A program made the translations under genes and the position numbers. Shown piece by piece: positions 1-10,624 of a DNA stretch of 64,000 nucleotides. Position 1 is the stretch's first letter. Each line of letters opens with the position of its first letter. Source of the DNA: Prorocentrum cordatum (lineage: Eukaryota; Sar; Dinophyceae; Prorocentrales; Prorocentraceae). Where the stretch lies: the NCBI GenBank assembly GCA_963575745.1, contig CAUYUJ010007269.1, forward strand, positions 291,501-355,500, read 5' to 3'. A model generated the notes under the pieces. That model was not told the origin of the DNA. It saw only the letters and a list, made by a program, of their open reading frames with translations, and did no database searches.

Positions 1-850
1 GGAGAAAAGGGAGGGAGGGAGAGAGAGCAGGAGCAGGGGCGAAAGGAGCATACATAGAGGCACAGGGCGCCAGAGGCAGGAGAAGGGAGGAGCGACGAAG
101 AAAGAGGGGAGAGGATGGAGGAGGGACGATCGGGCGAAAGGCGGAGGGAGGACCATGGGCAAAGGGGGGGAGGACCGTGTGCGAGACAGCGCGGGGACCC
201 CTTATATGGCCAGGGCACACGGGGAGGCCCCGGAGCAGAGGCCCTCGACCCGCGAGAGCAAAGGGTGTCCCTCGGCGAGGTGTTCGGTCGTGCATGTCCT
301 CTTCCTCGGCGGGGAGGGGAAAGGAGAGGAGGACGAGGATGAGATGCCGAGGCTGGGGAAAGGAGGAGCAATGGCGCGGACAACGATGGGGCCGAGCATC
401 CCCCCGGGTCTGCAGACCACACGTCGCAGGTAGACGCGGCGAATAAGATCCGCCGGCGTCTGACGATTGTATGGGTGCCACGGTCTCGACAAAGTTGGGA
501 GCAGTATTCGTATGTGTGGCTTGTATCCGTGGGCCGGATGAGCATATGGGCAATTCGAGATTGGCAACTGCGCGCCCCTGGCCTGAAAATCATTTGAGGG
601 AGTGCCAGAATATGCTGACAAATACGTCCACTCGTCTTGCGTGTCTTCTCCCAACCCTTCCCTCCCTCCTTCAGATCAACCTCCTTCTCTACATGTTTCT
701 CCAGGCGGTCCTGTACCACTGTGCGCCAGATTCGCCTGCTTTCACGATGTCGGCAGACACATAACCTCGGCTACACACGTTGACCGAATGCCACTCCATC
801 TTGTCATCATAATCGTGCTCATCGTCCCCACAATCCCACGCTCCCCGACA
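1..850. other. No gene recognised; purine-rich left edge
   Basis: The first 150 bases are A/G-rich. The rest is mixed-composition sequence with only short overlapping open frames that have no recognisable motif, repeat relation or family resemblance. I see no feature to support here. Confidence 0.5.
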
Positions 851-889
851 TGCGCATTGTGATTGTCCTGGGAAACCGTTGCTCAACAT

Positions 890-1410
890 CAGCAACCTCT
901 GCTTCCGATCCCTCCCCTTCTGGCGCTCCTCCTCCTCCAGCCATTCCCCCCCGGTTTCTCCTGGCGGGAGACACACTCGCCCGTCCTCCTCCTGCTCATG
1001 CTCATGCTCCTCCTCCTCCTCAACCTCCTCCTGCTCCTCCTCCTCCTTCTCCTCCTGCTTGTCCTGCTCCTACCATGAAGATCGATCGCGGTTACTTCAC
1101 TTCCTGCAACTCCTCCACCTGCATCTTCTCGCTTCCTCCTCCGCTCTGCTCCTCCCCGTTCCCTGCATTCAGCTTCTGTGATGGGAATTCCCCGATCCCA
1201 CCCGAATTCCTCTGTTTCCCTCTCGCCATTCCCCCTCCCCTCCTCCTCCAACTTATCCACTCCCTCTCCCCATCCCCTCCTCCTCCTCCTCCTCCTCCTC
1301 CTCCTCCTCCTCCTCCTCTTTCTCCTCCTCCTCCTCCTCCTCCTCCTCCTCCTCCTCTTTCTCCTCCTCCTCCTCCTCCTGCTCCTGCTCCTGCTCCTCC
1401 TCTTCAGGCT
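890..1410. repeat. (CCT)n microsatellite tracts
   Basis: Two dense CCT/CTC tracts (about 905-1075 and 1268-1405) are separated by ordinary sequence. All three frames are open on the plus strand as poly-Pro, poly-Ser or poly-Leu, which is what a simple repeat gives and is not evidence for a protein. Confidence 0.9.
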
Positions 1411-1870
1411 ACGCGTCCTCCGAATCGTGCTCCCGCTGCAACGCTGGCTTCATTTCCGCGCTTCCGCTCGTTCGGAATCGTGCTCCCGCTGCAGCGCTGG
1501 CGTTCTGATTTCCAGCGCCATGCCCCAGCATGGTTTTCGGTCCTTCCAGATACGCCCTACAATCTAGAGACTGCCCCCCGAAATTACCATCGGAAGCGAT
1601 GGCACATTCGGTGGACCCCCCCCCCCTTTGCGGCGTCGCCACGCCATGCTATGTCAATATACGTGTTGATCTTCAGCACCATGCTATGCCAAGTAATGCT
1701 ATGCCCTGCTACGACATCTGAGTGTGCGACAAAAGAGGAGAACTACGCCATTATATGGGATGGGAGGGAGGGGTAGGACGTCAGATATGACGCGAGCGTA
1801 CCTACCTTGTCCTCCTCTCCTCCCCCCATCCCCCTCCCCATCCCCTCATCTCCCCTCCCCTCCCCCCTCC
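1410..1870. other. Short internal duplication; otherwise nothing
   Basis: A roughly 30-base phrase containing TCGTGCTCCCGCTGCA occurs twice (about 1427-1450 and 1478-1500). The word CATGCTATG recurs near 1644-1700. No gene is recognised. Confidence 0.5.
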
Positions 1871-2066
1871 CCAAACGTAGTTGTCCAACAACAACTGTTG
1901 TCTAACAACAACTGTTGTCCAAAACGCGGCCGCTTTGGGGCAGGCGGTCTTCAGTTTCAAATGGATAGCGTCCGCGGCGGCGCGGACAGCGAGTCCTGTT
2001 CAACATGAACAAGAACTGTTGTTGGGCATCGTGCCAATTCTTTCCGTACCCATTTCGATCGTACAG
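1871..2066 (+). mobile_element. TIR-like repeat, family I copy 1
   Basis: Matches the copy at 42216-42413 in the same orientation, over the stretch from the GCGGCCGC block through GACAGCGAGTCCTGTTC to the right end TTGGGCAT..ATTCTTTC..GTAC. The left arm is altered into repeated CAACAACTGTTG words. Internal and terminal AACAACA/TGTTGTT words are inverted with respect to each other. There are no coding motifs. It is interpreted as a small non-autonomous DNA element. Confidence 0.6.
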
Positions 2067-2575
2067 ACCCTCCACACCTCCTCCAACTCCTCCAACTCCT
2101 GCATCCGTCCTCATTCCTCTCCCTCTTGCGCCCTCCCCCCCCACTTGCTCTTTGCTCCCTACATCCTCGATCCCCCACAGATCGAGACGGGGTAGGGAGT
2201 ATGTGCAGGGACACGAAGCTGAGCCGAAGGTGAACGAGTAGCTGCAGGTGGCGGCACCGAAACAGAAACAACGGTGGGTGAGGCCGCCGACGAAACTGAG
2301 GGCAAGAATCCGGAACGCAAATGGTATACCAAATGCAACTTGGACGAGGATGAGAAGAGGGAGGGGGAACACGAGGAGGAAGGCGTGGCCTCATCCTTCA
2401 AAACCTCCTCACCCACATGCTGCGGCACCACTGTCCCCGCCTCGCATCCATGCCCGCAGGGTCTGTTTGTCAGGCCCCGGCTCCTCCACCTCCCCATCCG
2501 TCTCCTCCCATTCGTTCGTTTCCTACTCCTCATGTGGTGCTGATCCACCCATGGCGTCTGTCTGTTCCTGCTCTC
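2066..2575. other. No gene recognised (CT-rich spacer)
   Basis: Mixed sequence with CT-rich patches. Short open frames on both strands carry no recognisable domain. Confidence 0.4.
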
Positions 2576-2850
2576 CCCCTCCTCCTCCTCCTCTTCCTCC
2601 TCCTCCTCCTCCTCCTCCTGCTTCTCGTCCGCCTCCTCCTCTTCCTCCTCCTTCTCCTCCTCCTCCTCCTCCTCCTACCTCCACCTCCCAACTCACCATT
2701 CTCCTCACTATCCACCTCCTACCTCCTATCCCTGTCCTCCTCTTCCTTGTCCTCCTCCCCTCATCGTACTTCTCCATATCATACTGCTGTTCTCTCCATT
2801 CGCTTCCTCGTCTTGTTCTTCTTCTGCCTCCTCCTCTAACCCATTGTATG
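2575..2850. repeat. (CCT)n microsatellite and degenerate pyrimidine tract
   Basis: CCT/CTC repeats are dense from about 2576 to 2695 and decay into a pyrimidine-rich tract to about 2845. Confidence 0.85.
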
Positions 2851-2894
2851 TCCTAATGAGAGAGCGTGATCCACCGCCGCTTTACTGTGGAAAA

Positions 2895-3960
2895 TTCCCC
2901 CCCCCCCCCCCCCCCCCTCTTCCTCTGGAACCCAAGGTTCCCCCCCCTCCCCCCTCCGAAAATCCCCCCCGCCCTGCTGGACCCTCCCCCTCCCCCCCCC
3001 CTCCCCTCCCCCGGCAAAACCCCTCCCCCCTCCCCTAACCACTCCCCCCCTCTCCCCCGCGAAAACCGGGGAGGGGGGTTTCTACCGGTTCGAACCCCCC
3101 CCCTCGAAAACTGGAGGGGGGTCACTACCGGTTCGAACCCCTCCCCCCCCTCACCGCCAGCAAACGACTCCCGGTCTCTACCACCGTCCGCACCACGTCC
3201 CCCACTGTTGCTCCCAGCACCACTGTCCTCACCACCACTGTCCCCACTGGTTTCACCACCGTCCCTACTGTCCCCACCAGTGCCCCCACCAATGTCGCAC
3301 TGTCCCCAGTGTCCCCACCACTGTTCCCACCACGGCTCCACTCTCCCCACTTTCTCCACGGCCCAAACCACTGCCCGACTATCCCCTCTGTCCCACTGAC
3401 TCCTCCGCTGTCCCACTGAGCTGTCCCACTGTTCCCACCACTGTCCTCACTGTCCCCACCACTGTCCCCTCTGTACCTCCGTCCCATTGTCCCACCGCCG
3501 TCCTCGCCACCGCCTTCACCACTGTCCCCACCACCACTGTACCCTCCACTGTCCCACTGTTTCCACCACATTCCCTCTGTCCCCACACCACTGTCCCCAC
3601 CACCACCGTCCCCACCACTGTCCCACTGTCCCCACTGTTCCCACCATTGTCCTCACCACTATCCCCACCACTACCGTCCCCACCACTGTCCCACTGTCCC
3701 CACCACTGTCCCGCTGTCCCCTCACCACTGTCCCCACCACCACCGTCCCCACCACTGTCTGCCCCCCCCCCCCACGGTTTTCGAAGGGGGGGGGGGTTCG
3801 AACCGGTAGTGACCCCCCCGGTTTTCGAGGGGGGGGGGGGTCGTCCCATGATGGACTGGGGGGGGGGAGGGGTTCGAACCGGTAGTGACCCACCCCGGTT
3901 TTCCGGAGGGGGGGGGGGAGGGGGGGTTCGAACTGGTAGTGACCCCCCCGGTTTTCCGCC
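2895..3960. repeat. ACTGTCCCC minisatellite between inverted C/G-run arms
   Basis: A left arm (about 3060-3145) with C-runs and CACTACCGGTTCGAAC faces a right arm (about 3765-3960) with G-runs and three to four copies of GTTCGAACCGGTAGTGACC in the opposite sense. Between them (about 3180-3760) lies a degenerate minisatellite of CCACCACTGTCCC words. C-runs of up to about 17 start near 2897. The arrangement looks like a TIR unit whose interior expanded. There is no coding signal. Confidence 0.7.
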
Positions 3961-4672
3961 AGCAGCGGTAGAACACATTCTTTCTGATGTTCTTTCCATA
4001 CCTCATCCTCCTCCTCATCATGTTCTGAATGCTCTTCATCCCCCTCCCTCTTCCTCTTCCTCTTCTTCCCTTGGCAACGTCTCTTGAGGCGTCTGCTCTG
4101 AAATTCACGGTGCCACTGTCGCGTATGTCAGGGGCGATATCCCAAGTCAGGGGTTCCTGTGTAGGTCAAAACACAGAGTTAACAAACAACATACCATGTG
4201 CGACTCATCGGCCGAACCAGATCTCGAACCATACCCCGATCCTCCCGGCATTACCACTCAGCTTCCGTGTCCTCCTCGTCCACCATCTCCCACTGCTTGG
4301 AAGATTACTACCTGTGCGTTCTAGATTGGCTCCTTCCCAAAAGCGACGTACGGCTGCGGCACCCATGGAGTTCCAGATACCTGTTGCAGCTTCGACGCCT
4401 GGGGGGGGGGCTCTTTGGAACGTTGCTCGGACTTTGGCTACGTGGCTGGAGCGTTATTCCTCCTCCTCCTCCTCCTCCTCCTCCTCCTCCTCCTCCTCCC
4501 GAATGTTCCCTGAGAGCTCTCCGCGAACATGGGGGGGGGAGGGGGGAAGGCAGCGCTCTGAGGCCGAACGCCCATGGACAGAGTCCGAGGGCGCTGCTCC
4601 TCTGCCGCGGGGGGACCCCGCGAAGGGCTGGCTCGGTTTCGCCCGTCGCCTCAGGTACTCGTTCTCGTGGGC
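3960..4672. other. No gene; one short (CCT)n tract
   Basis: Contains a (CCT)n tract at about 4459-4500. The rest has no recognisable gene or repeat relation in the window. Confidence 0.4.
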
Positions 4673-4673
4673 G

Positions 4674-4821
4674 CAAATCATCGCCGGCGGCACGTGCGCG
4701 GCCAAAGGGTTGGGCCAGGGACGTAAGGAAACAAGAAGAGGCGCCATGAGGTCTGGGGAAATCTCATGGCCCACGCTATGATATCCCCCCCGTAGTCATC
4801 ACCCCCCTCTTTGCCGCCCGC
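4674..4821 (+). mobile_element. TIR element, family C copy 1 (left end missing)
   Basis: Aligns with the family C copies at 17975, 21406 and 43740 over CAAATCAT..CGGCGGCA, GTGCGCGGCC, AGAAGAGGCGCCATGA, TGGGGAAAT and the right end CATCACCCCCCTCT..GCCGCCC. The G-rich left terminus is not present. Same orientation as the other three copies. Confidence 0.75.
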
Positions 4822-4832
4822 GACGTTCTTCG

Positions 4833-4930
4833 AGACCTTCCAGGAACCAGTCGTGCGTCAGTGCTGCATCGAACGTCCCTCGCTTTGAGTCGAGTTTGAG
4901 TCGAACTATACGACAGCTTGACTTAGCATC
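4833..4930 (+). repeat. Dispersed repeat, family U copy 1
   Basis: Resembles 12746-12862 in order and orientation: a GACCTTCC..GGA box, a GAACGTCC..TCG box, then serial GAGTCGAACTT-like words. Function is not known. Confidence 0.5.
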
Positions 4931-5039
4931 CCACCAGCCCTCCGGGCGTAGCTGGTCTGACGATGGTTCACTTTCCTCTCCCCAAGCCCCCTCTTCTCTC
5001 CGGTAAAGGGCCCCCTCCCCCTCCCCTGCCAAAGCTTTC

Positions 5040-5660
5040 GTGGGCGTTCCGCGGGGTGTCATGGGGGGTTCGTTTTCGCCAAACATGGCTCCAAGACAGC
5101 CTCCGATTCTCCAAGACGGCCGCCAAGATGGCTCAATAAAACCGACGATGGCTCAAGATGGCTTCCACAATGCTCCAAGATGCCCCCCAAACAGCCCCAA
5201 GCTGGCCTCAAGTGCTCTCGGAGCCCCCTCGGGAACCCCCCAAGAGACCAAAATCCTTCAAACACAAAAAGGAAAGTCAAGGTTGTGTGCCGTCTCGCCG
5301 ATTCATATCCGATTTGCTTCTGACGCCTCCAGATGGCCAAAGAGACCCCTAGAGGGGCCCAAGAAGTACCCAAGACGAGCCCAGAAGCACCCAAGAACGC
5401 CCCAAGAGGGTCCGAAGATGCGATTTGAGAAGGGGGGGATATTACGACGATTCCTAATTTGATCGATGGTCTCCAAGATGTCCCCAAGAGGCCCTTCACG
5501 GCTCCCAAGACCACCCAAAGAGGGCCCCAATACACCTAGAAAGAGCCCCAAGAGGGCCCCAAGATCCGCCACAAAGCTCCCAAGGCCCAAGAAGGCCCCA
5601 AAACACTCCTAAGAAGATGCCAAGAAGGACTCAAGAGAACCCAAAGATGGCTGCCGGAAC
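5040..5660 (+). repeat. CCAAGA-rich degenerate repeat, family R copy 1
   Basis: A long run of imperfect CCAAGA[GCT]GGC words with an interior TGCTTCTGACGCC box. Related stretches occur at 16736, 18880 and 28150, all reading CCAAGA on the plus strand. Open frames through it are repetitive (Pro/Lys/Arg one way, Leu/Gly/Trp the other) and look non-coding. Confidence 0.65.
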
Positions 5661-5679
5661 CCTTGTCCTCATCTTCGGC

Positions 5680-5935
5680 GTCCTCCTTCTCCTCCTTTTC
5701 CTCATCCTTTTGTCTCCTCCTCCTCCTCCTCCTCGTCCTGTTATCCTCGTTATGTTCCTGTCATTCCTCATCGTCCTCCTCGTCCTCCTCCGCGTCATCG
5801 TGGTCCTCTTCCTCCTCCTCCTCCTCCTCGTCCTCCGCCTCTTCCTCCTCGTTCCCGTGCTCGTCCTCCCGTTCCGTCTCTTCCTCGTCGTCGTGGTTCG
5901 CCTCCTCCTGCTCCTCCTCGTACCTCTCTGGGCAG
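5680..5935. repeat. (CCT)n/(TCG) mixed microsatellite
   Basis: A dense CCT/CTC tract with interspersed TCGTCC words. It ends where the family A element at 5946 begins. Confidence 0.85.
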
Positions 5936-5945
5936 GCGTTCAGTT

Positions 5946-6107
5946 TGAAGGGGCCCTGAGACATACAAATAAATACACACAAATCAAAGGATTCCCCATA
6001 GTTTCCCATATTTTCGGGGTTTCTGTCTTCCCCCCAATTCCAATATTTTCCCATATTTCCCTGGGAATCGACGATTAATTGTGTCTGTGTGTTTCTTCCT
6101 CTCCTGA
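5946..6107 (+). mobile_element. TIR element, family A copy 1
   Basis: About 162 bp. It starts TGAAGGGGCCC, has ACACACAAATAAATACACAC near the left end, an internal ATCGACGATT and GTGTCTGTGTGTTTCTTCC followed by CTCCTGA at the right. Ends are imperfect inverted repeats. A perfect 5-bp direct repeat CAGTT flanks it (5941-5945 and 6108-6112), as expected for a target-site duplication. Six copies occur in the window, all in this orientation. Confidence 0.88.
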
Positions 6108-6133
6108 CAGTTGCACGCTTCTACACTTCCCTG

Positions 6134-6341
6134 GAGAAGGCAACTCGCCAGGGCATCGCTTCAAGAATTCTTCCGCTCGTCTCCCACCAACTCCCATCGG
6201 CAAAGTGCCTCAATGGGCGGGTGGGGATACTTTTTGGTCCACAGGCTCGCGAGGCGGGTCGAAAGCCGTCCGAACACTAGTCGGGCCGCGACTAGGTAGC
6301 AGGAAAGATAGGGCAATTGGTGGGGATACGCGAAGCGTGGG
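6134..6341 (+). repeat. Dispersed repeat, family J copy 1
   Basis: Shares GAAGGCAACTCGCC[AT]GGGCA, a GGTGGGG[AT]TACTT box and a closing TGGTGGGG[AT]T.CGCGAAGC with 41931-42090, in the same order and orientation. Ends and mechanism are not resolved. Confidence 0.55.
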
Positions 6342-7207
6342 AAATGTTGGTCGAATGTACGGCATTCTAGAGAGAAATTACATCAGGACCGCCGATCTTT
6401 AGAATGGGGGAAACAGGTCATCAGGGAAGCAGGTCCTGGATCCGCAGGCCTTCCAACAGAACGAGCTCTTCATCCCGAATCGTTGTCTGACAGTCCTGGG
6501 GCTCGTGAGGGCCCCGAGATCTCGACGTATTGGTTTAATAAAAAATTGTATTTGAAAAAATGAAGAACCGCTTCGCTCAAGACGTATTTCCCCCCCTGGC
6601 GAGATCAGTTTACCACGTTTCCGGAATGGAGGGGGGTCCGGCACGCAGTACACCATGCGAAGTGCTTAAGAAATCATGGGTTAAGAAATTCATAGTCTCA
6701 GAATTTGAGTAAAGACCCAGGATTTCGATTGAAATCTTAGGGTTTACATTGAAACATTAAGAATAATCGAGACTCTGGCCGAACATTTAAGTCTTCTTAA
6801 GCATCGCCTAGGGTGTACATGCTCGAGGCAAGCGATCATCTGGAGGACCGTGCCGGGCCCTATGCGGGGCGGAAGCTCATGGCACGGATGTCGTGGACGG
6901 TGTCATCATGTACCTTGCCGGGTGATGATAGGATGGGGGTCGGATTGTGCCCCCCAAATGGTGCAGGCCCTTTTGAAGCGTGCCGTCTTGAAGACCCCTG
7001 AGTGGCAGCTTGGGGCTCGGCTCGACGTCGGGCGCGCGTGCTGAGCCCCCGCAGACCGCCCACACCCCCGCGCCGAGGGGGCGCCGAGCGCCGCGCCGAG
7101 GGGGCGCCGAGCACCCCACTGAGCAGGGACCGACCGTCCCGGCATTCCTGGAGGCCCAGAGGCCTGCCACGACATGTCCTTCGAGCCTGCATCCGAGGCG
7201 TCACACT
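6342..7207. other. No gene recognised; AT-richer patch 6520-6800
   Basis: Relatively AT-rich at 6520-6800 with repeated short words such as GAAATCTTAGGGTTT. No domain, RNA gene or repeat family was recognised. Confidence 0.4.
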
Positions 7208-7400
7208 CGGGTCGGGCGAAAGGGGGGGATAGCAAAGGGGGGGTTTGAGAATCAGCTCACGTAGCTGATTTTCCCGGCGCCTCCCGGCGCCGGAGGCGGC
7301 TATGTATCGAGGAATGGGCCCCTCGGTGGGGCCGAAACCAGCTGCATGCAGCAAATTTCGTAACCCCCCCTTTCCCAATCCCCCCCTTTCGCCCGGCCCG
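7208..7400 (+). mobile_element. TIR element, family F copy 1
   Basis: 193 bp. Left end CGGGTCGGGCGAAAGGGGGG and right end CCCCCCTTTCGCCCGGCCCG are inverted repeats about 40 bp long. The interior holds AATCAGCTCACGTAGCTGAT and GAAACCAGCTGCATGCAGC palindromic words. It matches 36144-36337 in the same orientation. CACAC occurs just outside both ends, possibly the remains of a target duplication. Confidence 0.85.
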
Positions 7401-7555
7401 ACACACCAAGACAGCGTCCGAGCCAGAAGCGTCCTAAGAACAGTTCGCCGAAACCACGGGCGTCTCTTGGGGCACTCCCTTGGTGGGCCGGTGGGCCTGC
7501 AGGCGAGCCGGGGCGCCTGCCACTGCTTGACCCCAATGGGCTCTTCTGGGCCGGG
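7400..7555. other. Spacer, nothing recognised
   Basis: GC-rich sequence without a recognised feature. Confidence 0.4.
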
Positions 7556-8105
7556 GGGGGGGGGTCCTGGAGGGGGTCCCGGAGGGGTCTGGGAGGGGGA
7601 GTCGCGAGGGGGGGGAGGAGGAGGAGGAGAGGGGGAAGGAGGACGAGGAGGAGGAGGAGGAGGAGGAGGAGGAGCAGGGGGAGGAGGATCCTCCCCGAGC
7701 GGGGCCCGCCGCGCGGCGGCGCCGCCGTCGCGGGGGCTCGCGCTCCGCCCCCGCGCGCGCGCGGCCGAGGCCGCGGCTCAGCAAGGACTCCCCGCGGGTG
7801 CACAGCCACTGGTGCGGCTCGGGCACTGCGGGGGCGCGCGCCCGCGCGGCACGCGGGGCTGCGCCGCCGGGAGCGGGCTCTCCGGGAAGAGGGGGGGGGG
7901 GGGAGGAGGGGGGGGGAGGAGGGGGGGGGGGGAGGCGGAGGGGGGAGGGGAGGAGGGGGGGAGGGGGAGGAGGGGGAGGAGGAGAGGAGGGGGAGGGGGA
8001 AGAGGACCAGAGGAGGGGGAGGAGGGGGAGGAGGAAGAGGAGGAGGAAGAGGACCAGAGGAGGGGGAGGAGGGGGAGGAGGGGGAGGAGGGGGAGGACCA
8101 ATGTA
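7555..8105. repeat. (GGA)n and G-run microsatellite block
   Basis: GGA/GGGGGA repeats at about 7555-7690 and 7890-8100, interrupted by a very GC-rich segment (7690-7890). Several frames are open on both strands because of the simple repeat. Confidence 0.85.
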
Positions 8106-8340
8106 AGCCCAAGAGTCACCAACGATGTTGGAATAACCCCTCCCCTCCCCCAAACCCCCTCATCATAGGCCCCTGCAGCGGTTCACTTCCGCAGAGGGGC
8201 CCGCCTCGTTGGACGACAACCGTGTGAAGACTCTGCAGAATGCCAAATCATTATTCCCAGTATTCCAACGCCACGGATGAACCTGACTGTTGCGACTTGG
8301 CGATCCTGAATCGTTACCAGAACGCCATTCCTGGGACCTC
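8105..8340. other. Spacer, nothing recognised
   Basis: No gene or repeat recognised before the 84-bp tandem array. Confidence 0.4.
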
Positions 8341-8790
8341 AACTCCGCGACTCATTGTAACTGTTGCGCCCTCAAAATCGTAAACCCTTCCAAAACACCT
8401 TTTCTGGTACGTCGATCATTGGTATCCGTGAAACTCTTGCAACCTCGTATCAAGAATGCGCGCGGCCCTAAGGCGAGAACCGCATTTGAAAAGGAACCGC
8501 CCTCAACCCGTACAATTCTTGCAACTGTTGAGAATGGAGGTGCGCGGAGCTAAAGCGATAACCACATGTTGAAAGCAACCCCGTCTTCAATCGGTGAAAC
8601 TCTTGCAAATTTGTAAAACGAATGTGCGCGCGATGAGGCGAGAACCACATGTTGAAAACAACCCGCCCTCAATACGTTAAAATCTTGCAAATGTTGAAAA
8701 CGAATATGCGCGGCGCATAGGCAAGACCCACGTGTTGAAACCGGCCCGCTCTCTATCTGTGAAACCGTTGTCATGTTTTAAAGCTTCAGG
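8340..8790 (+). repeat. About 84-bp tandem array
   Basis: Four to five diverged units, each with CTCTTGCAA, GTGCGCG, GCGAGAACCACATGTTGAAA and C[AC]CCCGCCCTCAAT boxes. The CTTGCAA word recurs at intervals of about 81-85 bases (near 8436, 8517, 8602, 8686). The spacing does not preserve a reading frame. Confidence 0.75.
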
Positions 8791-9270
8791 GTCATCAATG
8801 GTAACGAAGTCTCAAGCAAAACGTCCTGCCCGCCCGAAACACTGGCCTCGGGGTGCGACAGGGAGAAATTATCTAGAAGGAAAAGGAAGGGGGGAGGAAG
8901 AGGAGGAGACACGACACGACATCGGCACGCAAATGTTTGGAGGTCCGCGCGGGTTGCTTACATCGCCGCCGGACCCCCCTCCTCCCTGGCGCAGTCCCCG
9001 CCATGGGAGGGGCTCGATGCGTACGTACACCACGTCGTTTGGGCGGCCAGGGAGTTCCGAGTATACCGAACCCCCAACTGCCGAACCCGTGGGATGCTGG
9101 AGCGTCGTGTATAACGAGCCCCCAGCTGCCGAACCCGTGGGATGCTGGAGCGTCTATACACCGATCTTCCTCGCCAAATTCCTCGGCTCCCTCGCCGATT
9201 AAACGACGTGGTGCATACCGAACGCGTCGAGCCCCTCCGACGCCTTCCCCCCCTGCCTGCCCAGGGCGTC
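8790..9270. other. No gene; one 50-bp duplication
   Basis: The phrase CTGCCGAACCCGTGGGATGC followed by TGGAGCGTC occurs twice in tandem (about 9078 and 9126). Nothing else was recognised. Confidence 0.45.
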
Positions 9271-9277
9271 CGCGGTG

Positions 9278-9405
9278 CGAAGGAGGAGGAGGAGGAGGAG
9301 GAGAAGGAGGAGGAGAAGGAGGAGGAGGAGGAGGAGGAGGATGGTGAGGAGGAGGCGGAGGAGGAGGAGGAGAGGGAGGGGGGAGGAGGAGGGGGAGGAA
9401 AGGAA
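9278..9405. repeat. (GGA)n microsatellite
   Basis: GGA repeats with scattered GAA and GGT interruptions, directly to the left of a family K element. Confidence 0.9.
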
Positions 9406-9409
9406 AAAC

Positions 9410-9543
9410 CAGCAAGCACCGATACCGCTGTTCCCCGGGCCCCTCCCGGGGTGCGCTCCGACCAGAACCTCGAGGCGAGTCCGGCGGTGTCGACGAGGGC
9501 CTCCCAGGAGGCCCGACAGGAGGCAGCACGAGCGAAGGGACCC
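9410..9543 (+). mobile_element. TIR-like element, family K copy 1
   Basis: Matches 20149-20315 over GATACCGCT.[TC]TCCC, GGGTGC.CTC[TC]GACCAG, TCGAGGCGA[AG]TCC and CGACGAGGGCCTCCCAGGA, in the same orientation. Both termini are unclear because of the adjoining microsatellite and element V. Confidence 0.65.
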
Positions 9544-9697
9544 CAGCCCTGACCTTCCAGAGAGCTATGTTTCAGCACTGGAGGTCAAAAAACCTGAAAA
9601 ACTAAGCGAAACTGCCTAAAACCAAGACGTAGAATAGCCTTGGGATAGGTTTTTAAGTCGAGTGCTATTTTTTAGCCCTCTTGGAAGGTCAGGGAGG
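9543..9697. mobile_element. TIR element V (single copy)
   Basis: Left end CCTGACCTTCCAGAGAGCTA and right end TAGCCCTCTTGGAAGGTCAG are inverted repeats of about 20 bp around an A/T-rich interior (about 155 bp total). It separates two members of a local GAGGCCCGAC..AGCACGAGCG repeat, consistent with insertion into that repeat. Confidence 0.7.
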
Positions 9698-9869
9698 AGG
9701 CCCGACAACGGGGAAAGCACGGGCGAGGGGACCCCGGGAGGCCCGAGGACGGGGAGAGCACGAGCGGAGGGGTAGCGGCAGGGGTGCCCTGCCCCCTCCT
9801 CCGAGGGGGGATAGGGAGCAGGCCGGGAGCTGGCCCGCCCCACCCCCGCGCGCGAGGCGGCGAGGCGGG
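9697..9869 (+). repeat. Local GAGGCCCGA tandem repeat
   Basis: Units with GAGGCCCGA[CG]..ACGGGGA.AGCACG[AG]GCG occur two to three times around element V (also near 9509). GC-rich sequence follows. Confidence 0.5.
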
Positions 9870-9874
9870 GAGAG

Positions 9875-10039
9875 CGAAGGGGCCCTGGGACACACAAAGA
9901 AAGACACACAAAGGACGATATTCCCCATATTTTCCCAGATTTTCCGGGTTCTTGTCCTCCCCCCCACTGCCCATCTTTTTTCATATTTTCCTGGGAATCG
10001 ACGACTCAATTGTGTCTGTGTGTTTTTTACCCCTCCCGA
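9875..10039 (+). mobile_element. TIR element, family A copy 2
   Basis: About 165 bp with the family A landmarks (GAAGGGGCCCTGGGACACAC, ATCGACGACT, GTGTCTGTGTG, right end CCTCCCGA). Perfect 5-bp flanking direct repeat GAGAG (9870-9874 and 10040-10044). Confidence 0.88.
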
Positions 10040-10236
10040 GAGAGGCGTGACACCCGGGTCCGGAGGAGGGCAGGAGAGGAGCCCCCAGAAGACAGTCAGT
10101 TCCCGCAGAGTGAGGGTGCGCGGTGAGGGTGCGAAGGGCCCTGGACGCTTCTGCCGAGGCTCTTCGAGCGGCGCTGACCTTCGAAGGTGGCCGAGGAGGG
10201 GCCGAAGAGGACCGAAGAGAGGCAGGGGTGCAAGGT
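10040..10236. other. Spacer, nothing recognised
   Basis: GC-rich, no recognised feature. Confidence 0.4.
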
Positions 10237-10406
10237 CGGGGATGGACAGACCCCCCTTTAGTAAAACGTGGTTTAGTGAAAACGACCTGAGGCCCAAACC
10301 TGGCGGGCGCAAGCCTGGAAAATAACGGCCACGGCGCCCTCTCGAGAACCGAAAACGGACAATTCACTGATCGACGTGTCACTGTTGGGGGCTCTGTCCG
10401 CCCCCG
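10237..10406 (+). mobile_element. TIR element, family P copy 1
   Basis: 170 bp. Left CGGGGATGGACAGACCCCCC and right GGGGGCTCTGTCCGCCCCCG are inverted repeats. Interior landmarks are TTTAGT..AACG.CCTG, GACGCCCTCTCG-like and AATTCACT.ATCGACGTGTCA. Five copies in the window, all in this orientation. Flanks AAGGT/AAGGGT may be a partly decayed target duplication. Confidence 0.85.
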
Positions 10407-10624
10407 ACAAGGGTACCCTTGTGAAGGTCGACTGTCCTTACTGTGCGGGTGGACCGCAGTCACCCCGACACGCGGAGCCGTTCAGTACACGCACCCGGGC
10501 GAGGAAGCAGGCGGGGCGGGGGGCCGTGCAGCAAACGCCCAGGGGCCGCTCAAAAGGAACGCCGCGTGCCGGGTCCGGGCGGTTCCTCCCCCCGCGAGCC
10601 GGGGCGCCGGGGTTGGCCCAACGT
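10407..10624. other. Spacer, nothing recognised
   Basis: GC-rich sequence, no recognised feature. Confidence 0.4.

Noticed and set aside
850-1776. Long proline/serine/leucine-rich ORF
   Set aside because: It is the translation of (CCT)n tracts; all three frames are open and none has a motif. The same applies to the other large ORFs over simple repeats, for example 24177-25601 and 52269-53843.
3110-3960. GGTTCGAACC words resembling a tRNA B-box
   Set aside because: The word is a palindromic repeat core within C/G-run arms. No A-box, acceptor stem or cloverleaf could be drawn around it, so no tRNA or tRNA-derived SINE is called.
6690-6800. Telomere-like TTTAGGG/AGGGTTT words
   Set aside because: Only isolated occurrences of AGGGTTT, not an array; no support for a telomere or interstitial telomeric repeat.
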